Assembly: GCA_942493075.1 (NCBI GenBank)
Contig: OW818681.1
Span: forward strand, 682,001 to 746,000
Reading direction: 5' to 3'
Origin: JBBQYD01 sp942493075
Lineage (GTDB): Bacteria > Verrucomicrobiota > Verrucomicrobiia > Limisphaerales > UBA8199
DNA: 64,000 nt
Made by a program: the position numbers and the translations under genes. Within the stretch, counting starts at the first letter, position 1, and each line of letters starts with the position of its first letter. Positions 1 to 8,620 of this stretch are shown here, one piece after another. The notes under the pieces are model-generated. The model was not told where the DNA came from. It did no database searches and worked only from the letters and a program-made list of their open reading frames with translations.

Positions 1-2187
1 GGGGTGGCCGTTGGCACTAACGGCGTAATGGTGGTCGAACATACAGACAATTTCATGGCTCCGGTGCTTGTGCATACAGGCAGCCTGTCCGGGTGGAATC
101 ATTTCGCAGTCACTTACAACGGTGGAGTGCCGCAGCTCCATATCAACGGCAACTGGGTTCGTACGGGTTTAAAGAGTGAAAAAACAGCGCATCCCAGTTC
201 TAATCTCTGCGGACCTGTCGGAGCCTCTGACTACGGTCGTTTTTATGGTGATCTCGACGAGGTGCGGGTTTGGAGTAAGGCCCTGCTTGCTCAAACCGTT
301 AGGGACTGGATGACGAACGGGGTGAGCTCTGAACATCCGGACTACGCGAACCTTCTGGTAGGCTGGAACCTTGACGAGGGCATTGGTTCCACGACCTCGG
401 ACGCTTCTGCAAACGGGAGGACAGGAACTCTGGAGAATGGTCCATTGTGGACCACCGACAGTCCAGGAGGCAGCTACTTTGCGGAGCTTTCCGGACTGCT
501 CCGCGATACCACCTATCATTATCGGGCCGTTGCGAGCAATGAGTTCCAAGTTGTTTATGGGATCGATCAAGCGTTCACGACGGCTTCAGGGCTACCTGCC
601 ATTCTCAGCCAGCCGACCAACTATACCGCAGTTATGGGACAGAACGCCTCGTTCCGTGTTTCAGCCGATGGAATGCAACCGCTGAGCTATCAATGGACGC
701 ACAATGGCACGAACATTGCCAACGGAACCGCTGCGACGCTGACAATGTCGAATGTTCAGCCATGGCAGGCTGGTTTGTACTCAGTGACCGTCACCAACAC
801 ATTCGGTTTGATCACGAGTTCGAATGCTACGCTGACCGTCAATCTTCCCCAACCGGTAATGAGGTTGGTTGGCACCAGCGCAATGGGCGGCAGTCAATTG
901 GTCATTCCGGTTGAGATCCGGGCAAACGGCAAAGAGAACACGCTGCAGTTCAGCGTAAACTACCCCCATACGATGCTGTATTTCGCGGGGGCTGCCGCGG
1001 GCACCAACGCCGGCGATTCCATCCTGTTTGTGGTTACGACCCAAACCAACGTCGGGCGTCTTGGTGTGATGGTCGGACTACCAACGGATCAGACCTATGC
1101 AGCCGGCACTCAGCAAGTCGTTCTGCTTACCTTTAACACCGGGATTCGCTCCAGCCCTGCGACGGTTCCTCTTACTTTCGGAGATTTCCCGACCGCCAGA
1201 CAGGTGCTCGACGATGACTCAAAGCCGATTATTGCGCAGTATGGCAACGCTTCGGCAACCATTTTAGCTTCTGTTCTGGAAGGCGACACATCGCCGCGTC
1301 CCAATGGGGATCGCACTCTTGCCATAGCCGATTGGACCCTGCTGGGACGGTACGCAGCCCGGCTTGATTATCCTACGAACGCCCTCGAGTTTCAGAAAGC
1401 CGATTGTGCCCCGAGAGCAACCTCGGGAGACGGTCAGATAAAGGTCACTGATTGGGTGCAGGCAGGCAGGTACGCGGGAGTGGCTGATCCGGCGACTCCC
1501 CTCGGAGGTCCGACGACTGAAACGAGCCCGTCAGCAGGAGGTTCCACAGGAGACGGTACTGAACGGCGATTGATGGTCAGTAGCGCTTCCTGGTTTCAGA
1601 GTCAAACCGGAGCCGTCAGCATCGTGCTAGCGGGTCAGGGGAACGAGGCTGCGGTTGGCTGTAGCTTGGAATTTGATCCGACCCGCTTGCAATTCTTAAG
1701 CGCATCCAAGGGAACCGGGGTTGGTCCCGCAACGTTCAACATGAATACCGTGCAAGCATCGGCAGGGAAGGTCGGCTTTGTCGTTGGCTTAAGTTCGGGC
1801 ACATTTGCCGCCGGAAACTGTGAGTTGGTCAAAGTCGCTTTCCGCGTCCTAAGCATCCAAGGACCGGGGCCCAGCGTTTTGAAACTGGCAGATTCACCTG
1901 TGGTTCGCGAGGTTTCGTATACCACCGCCCTACCGGCATCCACGGCTTACGAAGACGGTCTCGTTACGCTTCGGCCCTTTCCGCCGATCAGCATACTGAA
2001 TCGCTCGGAAGGAGTATTCGTGTCGTGGCCTGATTGGGCGACCAATTTCCAGTTGGAATGCACGGTTTCGTTATGGCCGGCGAACTGGACCAATTACTCC
2101 GGCAATCCGTTTCATTCGAACAGTAGTTTCGGCATCATCGCGCCAGGTTCGGAGCCCCCGGCCTTTTTCCGACTGAAGATGCCTTAG
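1..2187 (+). CDS. Secreted LamG / Ig-like / cohesin-like / dockerin-like protein, 5' partial
   Basis: The reading frame is open to the left edge, so the N-terminus and any signal peptide lie outside. Numbering from the GTG at 4, residues 1-150 look like the end of a LamG (concanavalin-like) domain with a GDLDEVRVWSKAL signature. Residues about 155-192 resemble a fibronectin-III edge and 195-280 an Ig-like domain (ILSQPTNYTAVMGQNASF, LYSVTVTN). Residues 281-424 and 521-653 resemble two cohesin-type beta-sandwiches. Between them, at about 426-493, sits a dockerin-like pair of Asp/Asn-rich loops (NGDRTLAIADW, SGDGQIKVTDW), each followed by a GRYA helix. The C-terminal 65 residues end in PPAFFRLKMP, a tail also seen in the large protein at 26374-31548. 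Likely an extracellular carbohydrate-binding or adhesive protein; its ligand cannot be read from sequence. No PEP-CTERM tail is present. Confidence 0.8.
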   Translation, partial: GVAVGTNGVMVVEHTDNFMAPVLVHTGSLSGWNHFAVTYNGGVPQLHINGNWVRTGLKSEKTAHPSSNLCGPVGASDYGRFYGDLDEVRVWSKALLAQTVRDWMTNGVSSEHPDYANLLVGWNLDEGIGSTTSDASANGRTGTLENGPLWTTDSPGGSYFAELSGLLRDTTYHYRAVASNEFQVVYGIDQAFTTASGLPAILSQPTNYTAVMGQNASFRVSADGMQPLSYQWTHNGTNIANGTAATLTMSNVQPWQAGLYSVTVTNTFGLITSSNATLTVNLPQPVMRLVGTSAMGGSQLVIPVEIRANGKENTLQFSVNYPHTMLYFAGAAAGTNAGDSILFVVTTQTNVGRLGVMVGLPTDQTYAAGTQQVVLLTFNTGIRSSPATVPLTFGDFPTARQVLDDDSKPIIAQYGNASATILASVLEGDTSPRPNGDRTLAIADWTLLGRYAARLDYPTNALEFQKADCAPRATSGDGQIKVTDWVQAGRYAGVADPATPLGGPTTETSPSAGGSTGDGTERRLMVSSASWFQSQTGAVSIVLAGQGNEAAVGCSLEFDPTRLQFLSASKGTGVGPATFNMNTVQASAGKVGFVVGLSSGTFAAGNCELVKVAFRVLSIQGPGPSVLKLADSPVVREVSYTTALPASTAYEDGLVTLRPFPPISILNRSEGVFVSWPDWATNFQLECTVSLWPANWTNYSGNPFHSNSSFGIIAPGSEPPAFFRLKMP

Positions 2188-2377
2188 CAGTGTTTCCAGG
2201 ATTCAAGCGAGTTGCGCTGTAGCATTCAAGGGGAGGGCCATAGGGCAACACTTGGCCCAGTGCATCGGAGACCTGCGCTTCTTAGAAGATGTCATTTTCT
2301 GATGGCCGCGAATCGGTCCCAACTTTGTTGGTGACTTGCGACTTTCTTCCGGAAGCGGATTTCATCATACTGCTGCC

Positions 2378-3181
2378 ATGTCTGACAGTCTGATTTCCGA
2401 TCAAATGCCCGTTCTCATACTGTGCGGCGGATTGGGGACGCGCCTCAAAGAAGAAACGGAGTTTCGTCCCAAGCCGATGGTCCCGATCGGCGAGCACCCG
2501 ATTTTATGGCATGTCATGCGGGTTTACGCCAAATACGGCTGCCGCCGGTTCATTCTGTGCCTCGGCTTTCGTGCGGAGTTCATCAAGGATTACTTTTCTA
2601 ATTTCCATCTGCACAACACGGATTGCACTATCAAGCTCAAGACCAACGAGGTGATTGTGCACGAGGCACGGATGAACCTGGACTGGGAGGTGACCCTGGC
2701 TTACACAGGCGAGAAGAACATGACTGGCAGCCGGGTGGCCCAGGCGGCGCGCAAGTACCTGGGCTCAGCCGAGAATTTTGCAGTCACTTATGGCGACGGC
2801 GTCACGGATGCCAACCTGGCCGCAGAATGGAAATGTCATCAGCAAGCCGGCAAGCTAGGCACTGTGCTGGGAGTCAATCCACCATCACGTTTCGGGGAGA
2901 TCAAAGTGGATGGAGATCGGGTGGTGGAGTTCGCCGAAAAGCCGGATATCGAAGACCATTGGATAAGCGGGGGATTCTTCTTCTTCCGAAAGGAATTCTG
3001 CAAGTATCTGTCTGAGGCCGAGGATTGCGTGCTGGAAAGAGAGCCTCTGGTTAAGCTGGCCCGCGACAAGCAACTGGCCATATACCGACACCGGGGTTTC
3101 TGGGCATGCATGGACACCCAGCGGGATCGCGAGCACCTTACAAAGCTCGTGGAAAACGGCAATCCTCCATGGTTTGCGTGA
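2378..3181 (+). CDS. rfbF: Glucose-1-phosphate cytidylyltransferase
   Basis: Makes CDP-glucose from glucose-1-phosphate and CTP, the first step toward CDP-3,6-dideoxyhexoses of cell-surface polysaccharide. At 267 residues it has the usual length. The nucleotidyltransferase signature LCGGLGTRLKEETEFRPKPM lies at residues 15-34, and a YGDGVTDANL segment supplies the metal-binding Asp. The EET(x)3PKPM form is typical of RfbF/AscA rather than of RmlA. I chose the ATG at 2378; a TTG at 2336 would only add 14 unrelated residues, and an ATG at 2405 is also possible. First gene of a seven-gene same-strand cluster, 20 bp upstream of rfbG. Confidence 0.92.
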   Translation: MSDSLISDQMPVLILCGGLGTRLKEETEFRPKPMVPIGEHPILWHVMRVYAKYGCRRFILCLGFRAEFIKDYFSNFHLHNTDCTIKLKTNEVIVHEARMNLDWEVTLAYTGEKNMTGSRVAQAARKYLGSAENFAVTYGDGVTDANLAAEWKCHQQAGKLGTVLGVNPPSRFGEIKVDGDRVVEFAEKPDIEDHWISGGFFFFRKEFCKYLSEAEDCVLEREPLVKLARDKQLAIYRHRGFWACMDTQRDREHLTKLVENGNPPWFA

Positions 3182-3201
3182 TTACTTAGGAAACGATTGT
3201 C

Positions 3202-4299
3202 ATGTTCCAATCTTTTTACCGAGGCAAGAGGGTTCTGGTTACTGGGCATACCGGTTTCAAAGGCGGTTGGCTTGGCATTTGGCTGAACCTGCTCGGGGGC
3301 GAGGTTTCGGGCATCAGCCTGCCCGCACCGACCAAACCAAGTTTGCATGAGCTGATTTCCGGGCGTGTTTTCGCGAAAGAGATTGAATGTGACCTGAGAG
3401 GCCGCTCGGGTCTGGAACGTGCCGTAAAGCAGGTTCAGCCTGACGTGGTCTTCCATCTGGCGGCACAGCCGATCGTTCGTTTGTCCTATGCGGAACCGTT
3501 GGAAACCCTGGAGACAAATGCTCTTGGCACAGCGAATCTGCTGGAAGCCGTGAGGTCGGCAGAGCTTGCCGCACCGGTCATCGTGATCACGAGTGACAAG
3601 TGCTATGAGAATCGGGAATGGGAATACGCCTATCGAGAATGTGATCCGCTCGGCGGGCATGATGTTTACTCGATGAGCAAGGCCGCCACTGAACTAGTGG
3701 CCCAATCCTGGAATCGATCATTCTTTCAGCCCAATCCGAAGCTTGGCGCTGTCGTGACCGTTCGCGCTGGTAACGTGATCGGCGGAGGGGACTATGCACA
3801 GGATCGCATCGTTCCGGACAGCGTGCGCGCGTTGTTGGCGGGGCAAGCCATCCCGATACGCAACCCCCAGGCCATTCGGCCGTGGCAGCACGTGCTGGAA
3901 TGTCTGAGCGGTTATTTGTGGCTGGCGTCGAGGATTGCATCCGAAGGGAAGGCATCTCCATTGGTGACACCATTTAACTTCGGCCCGGACCCATCAGCCA
4001 GGCAGCCGGTTAGTCAATTAGTTGAGGAGATCCTCCATACCTGGCCGGGCAAATGGGAGGATCATTCCAATCCGAACAGTCCGCATGAAGCCCGGCTGCT
4101 GGCGCTTGCGATTGAAAAAGCGAACGCGCTTTTAGGATGGCGTCCTTCATGGAATTTTAAAGAAGCTGTCCACCACACTGTGGATTGGTACCATCAGCGG
4201 CATGTGGTTGGGCATCCGGACATGCTGAAATTTTCCCAAGCCCAAATTGAAGCGTATGTTGAGGCGGGGCGGCGGCAGGGTATGGCATGGGCCTTATGA
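3202..4299 (+). CDS. rfbG: CDP-glucose 4,6-dehydratase
   Basis: Extended short-chain dehydrogenase/reductase that converts CDP-glucose to CDP-4-keto-6-deoxyglucose. The Rossmann glycine motif TGHTGFKG is at residues 14-21. The catalytic YxxxK occurs in PLGGHDVYSMSK, a context characteristic of CDP-glucose (rather than dTDP-glucose) dehydratases, and RAGNVIGGGD follows. Length 365 is normal. The ATG at 3202 is preceded by TTAGGAAA at a suitable distance. Sits between rfbF and rfbH, matching the biosynthetic order. Confidence 0.93.
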   Translation: MFQSFYRGKRVLVTGHTGFKGGWLGIWLNLLGGEVSGISLPAPTKPSLHELISGRVFAKEIECDLRGRSGLERAVKQVQPDVVFHLAAQPIVRLSYAEPLETLETNALGTANLLEAVRSAELAAPVIVITSDKCYENREWEYAYRECDPLGGHDVYSMSKAATELVAQSWNRSFFQPNPKLGAVVTVRAGNVIGGGDYAQDRIVPDSVRALLAGQAIPIRNPQAIRPWQHVLECLSGYLWLASRIASEGKASPLVTPFNFGPDPSARQPVSQLVEEILHTWPGKWEDHSNPNSPHEARLLALAIEKANALLGWRPSWNFKEAVHHTVDWYHQRHVVGHPDMLKFSQAQIEAYVEAGRRQGMAWAL

Positions 4300-4356
4300 G
4301 CGCTTCAGAATGCAAGGCCGTCCACTAACAGCTTTGATCCGTCGGCATTAAAAGAC

Positions 4357-5796
4357 ATGAGCTTAAGCCCAGAAGAATTGAAAGCAGAGATTATGCGAAT
4401 GACGCGGGAATACTCGCGTTTGATGCACGCGGCCAACCGGCCTGCAAATGAGCCAAGGCCGGATGGCCAGGAGCTCCCGGCGAAGCCGCAGTTCATCCCC
4501 GGGAAAACGGTGGTTCCTTACGCTGGACGAGTGTTCACCGAGGATGAGGTAGCCGCTGCCGTGGCCTCTACTCTCGATTTCTGGCTGACGCTCGGCAAAG
4601 AAGGCGAGGCATTCGAGAAGGGCCTGGCCACATTCCTTGGAGTTAAAGCCAGCGTGCTCTGTAATTCGGGTTCATCCGCTAATCTTCTCGCCATGGCGGC
4701 ATTATCCAGCCAGCGGCTTGGTCAGCGGCGGCTTCGTGGCGGGGATGAGGTTATTACGGTGGCTGCAGGATTCCCGACGACCGTTGCCCCCATTGTGCAA
4801 AATGGGTTCGTGCCGGTCTTCATCGACAACAACCCGATCACTCTCAATGCGCGCGTCGAGCAACTGGAGGATGCTTACAATGAAGGCAAGACCAAGGCCG
4901 TTTTCATGGCCCATACGCTGGGCAATCCCTTCGACCTTTCAGCAGTAACTGAGTTCTGCCGCCGTCACGATCTTTGGTTGATTGAAGATAACTGTGATGC
5001 CCTGGGCTGCTCCTATGATGGGAAGCACACCGGGACCTTCGGAGATCTCTCGACGCAGTCTTTCTATCCGCCTCATCATATGACGCTCGGAGAAGGCGGG
5101 GCCGTCAACGTGCGCGACAACCTGAAACTCAAGGTGATCGTGGAGAGTTTCCGGGATTGGGGGCGGGATTGTTGGTGTGCCAGTGGTGTGGACAACACCT
5201 GTGGGAAACGCTTCGACTGGCAGTTGGGCGAGTTGCCGCGCGGGTACGATCACAAATACATTTATTCTCATCTGGGATACAATTTAAAGCCGCTGGATAT
5301 CCAGGCTGCGATTGGTCGCGTGCAGCTCACACGGTTGCCGCAGTTTGTGCTGGCGCGGATTGATAACTGGAATTATCTGCGGCGCGGATTGAGTGACTGC
5401 GAGGAGTTTTTTGATTTCATGCTGCCGACGCACGCGACCGGTTGGAGCCGGAACGGGTTCACATGGGATGGCTCGGGCCATCGCACAATGTGTTCGTGGT
5501 TTGGTTTCATGATTCGTGTTAAGCCTGCGGCTCCGTTTACGAAGATCGAACTCGCCCGTCATCTGGATGCGGCGAAGATTGGCAACCGCATGCTGTTTGG
5601 CGGCAACATGGTTCGTCAGCCAGTGTTCGTGCAGCTCAAGAAAGACTGCCCTGGCGCATTCAGAGTAGTGGGTGATCTGCCGGGAGCCGATCAGATCATG
5701 AATGAAGTCCTATTCGTGGGCACCTATCCGGGACTTACCCGCGAGATGCTTGATTATATGATTGAGACGATCAGGAAATTTGTGGGCAAAGACTAA
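4357..5796 (+). CDS. rfbH: CDP-4-keto-6-deoxyglucose 3-dehydrase (E1, PMP/[2Fe-2S] enzyme)
   Basis: Member of the DegT/DnrJ/EryC1/StrS fold that removes the C3 hydroxyl using pyridoxamine phosphate and an iron-sulfur cluster. The lysine normally holding PLP is replaced by His: residues 235-248 read SFYPPHHMTLGEGG with H240 at the lysine position, the hallmark of E1/RfbH/ColD enzymes. Fe-S ligand candidates are C272, C274 and C282 (C-x-C-x7-C), with C213 in DNCDALG as the distant fourth; this matches the E1 pattern closely, with 58 residues between the first two. Length 479 is slightly longer than well-known homologues. E1 needs a flavin/Fe-S reductase partner (E3, AscD/DdhD), which is not encoded in this window. 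Confidence 0.92.
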   Translation: MSLSPEELKAEIMRMTREYSRLMHAANRPANEPRPDGQELPAKPQFIPGKTVVPYAGRVFTEDEVAAAVASTLDFWLTLGKEGEAFEKGLATFLGVKASVLCNSGSSANLLAMAALSSQRLGQRRLRGGDEVITVAAGFPTTVAPIVQNGFVPVFIDNNPITLNARVEQLEDAYNEGKTKAVFMAHTLGNPFDLSAVTEFCRRHDLWLIEDNCDALGCSYDGKHTGTFGDLSTQSFYPPHHMTLGEGGAVNVRDNLKLKVIVESFRDWGRDCWCASGVDNTCGKRFDWQLGELPRGYDHKYIYSHLGYNLKPLDIQAAIGRVQLTRLPQFVLARIDNWNYLRRGLSDCEEFFDFMLPTHATGWSRNGFTWDGSGHRTMCSWFGFMIRVKPAAPFTKIELARHLDAAKIGNRMLFGGNMVRQPVFVQLKKDCPGAFRVVGDLPGADQIMNEVLFVGTYPGLTREMLDYMIETIRKFVGKD

Positions 5797-5804
5797 GCGA
5801 GTGT

Positions 5805-6362
5805 ATGGGTGCCGCACCAAACCCTTTTACGCTGATCCCGACCGGTTTTCCCGGGCTCTGCGTGCTCCAGCCCCGTCTTTTCGAGGATCAGCGCGGCACA
5901 TTTGTTAAAACCTACCATCAAGGGTTGTTTGCTGATTTGGGAATTTCCTTCACCCCCCGTGAAGAGTTCTATTCCATTTCTCACAGGGGTGTTTTGAGGG
6001 GCATGCACTTTCAACTGCCACCGGCTGCTCATTCCAAACTCGTTTACTGCACGCGTGGACGAGTCCTCGATGTTGTTGTCGATTTGCGCCGCGGCTCACC
6101 AGCATTCCAGCAGACATTTAGCCGCGAGCTTTCAGGTGCTGCTCCCGAGTTGGTTTTCATCCCGGTGGGTTTCGCCCATGGGTTCCTGTCCCTGGAAGAC
6201 AACTCGCTCATGTACTATGCCACTGATCACGGCCACAGCCCGCAGCACGACGCCGGCATCGCGTGGAATTCATTCGGTTTTGATTGGCCCATCATGCAAC
6301 CACTGCTTTCCCAGCGCGATCAGAAGTTTCAGGGATTCAACGATTTTAGCAGCCCTTTTTAA
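5805..6362 (+). CDS. dTDP-4-dehydrorhamnose 3,5-epimerase-family sugar epimerase
   Basis: Cupin-fold sugar nucleotide epimerase of the RmlC family, 185 residues, full length. Family signatures visible are REEFYSISHRGVLRGMHFQ (catalytic-site His), LDVVVDLRRGSP, and FIPVGFAHGF followed by an LMYYATDHGHSPQHDAGIAW segment. Beginning 8 bp after rfbH, it probably acts on a CDP-linked keto-deoxysugar, as AscE does in ascarylose synthesis, rather than on dTDP-rhamnose precursors; no rmlA, rmlB or rmlD is present. Substrate and stereochemistry are inferences from context. Confidence 0.82.
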   Translation: MGAAPNPFTLIPTGFPGLCVLQPRLFEDQRGTFVKTYHQGLFADLGISFTPREEFYSISHRGVLRGMHFQLPPAAHSKLVYCTRGRVLDVVVDLRRGSPAFQQTFSRELSGAAPELVFIPVGFAHGFLSLEDNSLMYYATDHGHSPQHDAGIAWNSFGFDWPIMQPLLSQRDQKFQGFNDFSSPF

Positions 6363-6368
6363 AAGCTT

Positions 6369-7271
6369 GTGAAAACCATCCTCATCACCGGCGCTGGCGG
6401 TTACTTTGGGAATGTGGCTTGCCGCTTTTTTACGCAGCGCGGGTGGCGGGTGTTAAAAGGCTCACGCAAGCCTGGAGCGGATCTGGCTGTGGATTTGGAT
6501 CGGCCGGAGAAACTTGCGTCCGCCAGGCTGCCCGGCCCGATCGACGCGATGCTTCACGCCGCAGCGGCCCATGAAGTCGCGTGCGCTCGCAATCCTACGG
6601 ACGCGACGGTTCATAACGTAGCCGGAACGGTGGCAGCCCTGGAGTTCGCGACTGCCATGCACATTCCCAGGTTTGTTTACCTTTCAACCTTCCGAGTTTT
6701 CGGAAGACCGCGCGGAGTGCTGGATGAAAGCTCCCCGCCCTATCCCGTGGATGCATACGGGTTGACGCACTGGCAGGCGGAGGAGGCAGTGGCGCTCTAC
6801 ACCCGGCTTTCAAGGCTAAGCGGTTTTTCAGTGCGGCCCACCAACTTTTACGGCGCTCCTGAGACGCTCGACGGGTTTGGCCGTTGGACATTGGTTACCT
6901 TCGGATTTATTCGGGAAGCCTTTGAAACTGGGAGCATCACGTTGCGCACCCCCGGACTCCAGGTAAGAAATTTTGTCAGTGTCGAGCGTGTCTGCGAAGG
7001 CATCTACAATAACTTGTCGCGGGAAGAGCCCGTGCCGTTGCTGCACATTCCAGGGGCGCGGGCAATGTCTGTGTTGGAATGGGCCAAACTCGTTGCATGG
7101 GAGATCCGGCGCAACTTCGGACACGATGTGCAGATGAATTGCCCCGGGGGCGATAACAGCGAACCATTTTTCCAGCCGGCAACGAGGCACGCAGATTTGC
7201 TCTCTGGAACGGAACAGCCTTTATCAGAATTCATCGTTCAGATGTGGCGCTTACTGGAGGGGCAAAGATGA
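6369..7271 (+). CDS. NAD-dependent epimerase/dehydratase-family protein with a YxxxH active-site variant
   Basis: Extended SDR of 300 residues starting at a GTG. The N-terminal TGAGGYFG (residues 7-14) is the NAD(P)-binding glycine motif and S106-T107 supplies the active-site hydroxyl. The catalytic YxxxK reads Y130-G-L-T-H134, so the lysine is replaced by histidine. The family includes the 4-keto reductases that finish dideoxyhexose synthesis (e.g. AscF, abequose/paratose synthases), and the position after the 3-dehydrase and epimerase fits such a role. The altered lysine makes ordinary reductase activity uncertain. Its TGA overlaps the next ATG (ATGA), so the two genes are probably translationally coupled. 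Confidence 0.78.
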   Translation: MKTILITGAGGYFGNVACRFFTQRGWRVLKGSRKPGADLAVDLDRPEKLASARLPGPIDAMLHAAAAHEVACARNPTDATVHNVAGTVAALEFATAMHIPRFVYLSTFRVFGRPRGVLDESSPPYPVDAYGLTHWQAEEAVALYTRLSRLSGFSVRPTNFYGAPETLDGFGRWTLVTFGFIREAFETGSITLRTPGLQVRNFVSVERVCEGIYNNLSREEPVPLLHIPGARAMSVLEWAKLVAWEIRRNFGHDVQMNCPGGDNSEPFFQPATRHADLLSGTEQPLSEFIVQMWRLLEGQR

Positions 7272-8620
7272 ACTTGGTTCTGGGCGGTGGTTTGGCCGGA
7301 CTATCGACCGCGTATCATCTCGGCCACGAGAACTGTCTCATCCTTGAAAAGCAAGGCGCGGCGGGCGGCCACATTCGCTCGGAGCGCAGGGACAATTGCT
7401 CTTGGGATATCGGACCGCACGTGTCCTTCACAAAACATGGTTATGTGAAGCGACTCTTTGCCGAAAGCGTGCAAGGCGCCTCCAATGACCTCGAAGTCAC
7501 GACCGCAAACTATTTCCACGGCCACTGGCTCGATCATCCCGCGCAATGCAATCTATACCAGGTTCCGGAGCCGCAGAGAACCCGGTGCGTTGAATCATTC
7601 CTGTCGCGCCCGGCTTCGCTCCCGGCTCCGCGTAATTACGGCGAATGGCTGGCGACCACATTTGGAGATGCATTCGCCAAATGGTTTCCCGGCGCGTACG
7701 CCCGCAAGTACTGGACGGTGGAAGCCTCGGACCTTTCACTGGACTGGATTGGGCAGCGGGTTTACTCGCCCCGCCCCGAGGAACTTGTGGCAGGCAGCCG
7801 CGGCCCACTGCCGTACCAGACGCACTACATCACCCAAGCCCGCTACCCGCGCGAGGGCGGGTTCCAATCCTTCGCACGCGTTTTACTCAAGCAAGCCAAT
7901 GTCAGGCTGGGCGCGGCGGTGGAGCGGATTGACCTGTCGCAGAAGAGGGTCTGGACAGCGGCGGGAGAGGCGTTCGATTATGAACGGCTGATCAACACGT
8001 TGCCGCTGCCTGTTTTTGTCAGCCGTTGCAATGGGGTGCCGCCCGACATCTTGGACGCTGCCCGTGCCCTGTTGTGCTCCCAACTGCTCCTGGTAAACGT
8101 TCACGCCCCCCGAACCACCTTTCGCAAGGGTCATTGGTTCTACGTGTACGACGAGGATAAACTCTCCACTAGATTTCATCTCGTTGAAAGATTGTCCAAT
8201 TGGAATGCCCCGCCAGATCAAACGGGCGCCCAGGTAGAGGTGTATTTCAGTCGCCGCCGTCCCTTGACCGAGAGCCCCGGAACTATCGCCGCTCGTGTTG
8301 TCACGGAACTAGCAGAGATGGGTGTCATTGAGGACACCGACTCGGCCTCGGCGCGGACACGCTGGGTGCCGTGGGCCAATATTGTCTTCGACACCCATTA
8401 CAGCTCCGCTTTGGAAGTCATTTACCGGTGGTTGGAAGACTATGGCCTGGAACGCGCGGCGGGTGACTTATGGCCTACCACGGATTGGGCACGCGTGCCA
8501 TCCTCCCCGCCCGGCGGCAGCCTGCTGTTGGCTGGCCGCTTCGGACAGTGGAAGTATTACTGGACGGATGATTGCGTCCTACGGGGCGCCTGGATCGCCG
8601 GCAAACTTTGTGCATCGTAA
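7268..8620 (+). CDS. FAD/NAD(P)-binding amine-oxidase-like protein (UDP-galactopyranose mutase/PPOX-like)
   Basis: Flavoprotein of about 450 residues. The N-terminus LVLGGGLAGLSTAYHL is the dinucleotide-binding fold, followed by ILEKQGAAGGHIRSE, the second FAD contact region found in protoporphyrinogen-oxidase-like and UDP-galactopyranose-mutase-like proteins. The ATG at 7268 is chosen over an upstream one because GGAGG ends 7 bp before it and it overlaps the preceding stop. Members of this family near glycosyltransferases often act on lipid- or nucleotide-linked sugars; the actual reaction is unknown. Its stop is followed immediately by the next start. Confidence 0.75.
   Translation: MNLVLGGGLAGLSTAYHLGHENCLILEKQGAAGGHIRSERRDNCSWDIGPHVSFTKHGYVKRLFAESVQGASNDLEVTTANYFHGHWLDHPAQCNLYQVPEPQRTRCVESFLSRPASLPAPRNYGEWLATTFGDAFAKWFPGAYARKYWTVEASDLSLDWIGQRVYSPRPEELVAGSRGPLPYQTHYITQARYPREGGFQSFARVLLKQANVRLGAAVERIDLSQKRVWTAAGEAFDYERLINTLPLPVFVSRCNGVPPDILDAARALLCSQLLLVNVHAPRTTFRKGHWFYVYDEDKLSTRFHLVERLSNWNAPPDQTGAQVEVYFSRRRPLTESPGTIAARVVTELAEMGVIEDTDSASARTRWVPWANIVFDTHYSSALEVIYRWLEDYGLERAAGDLWPTTDWARVPSSPPGGSLLLAGRFGQWKYYWTDDCVLRGAWIAGKLCAS

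Noticed and set aside
2839..3660. Minus-strand ORF of 273 codons across rfbF and rfbG
   Set aside because: Shadow frame opposite two well-recognised enzymes.
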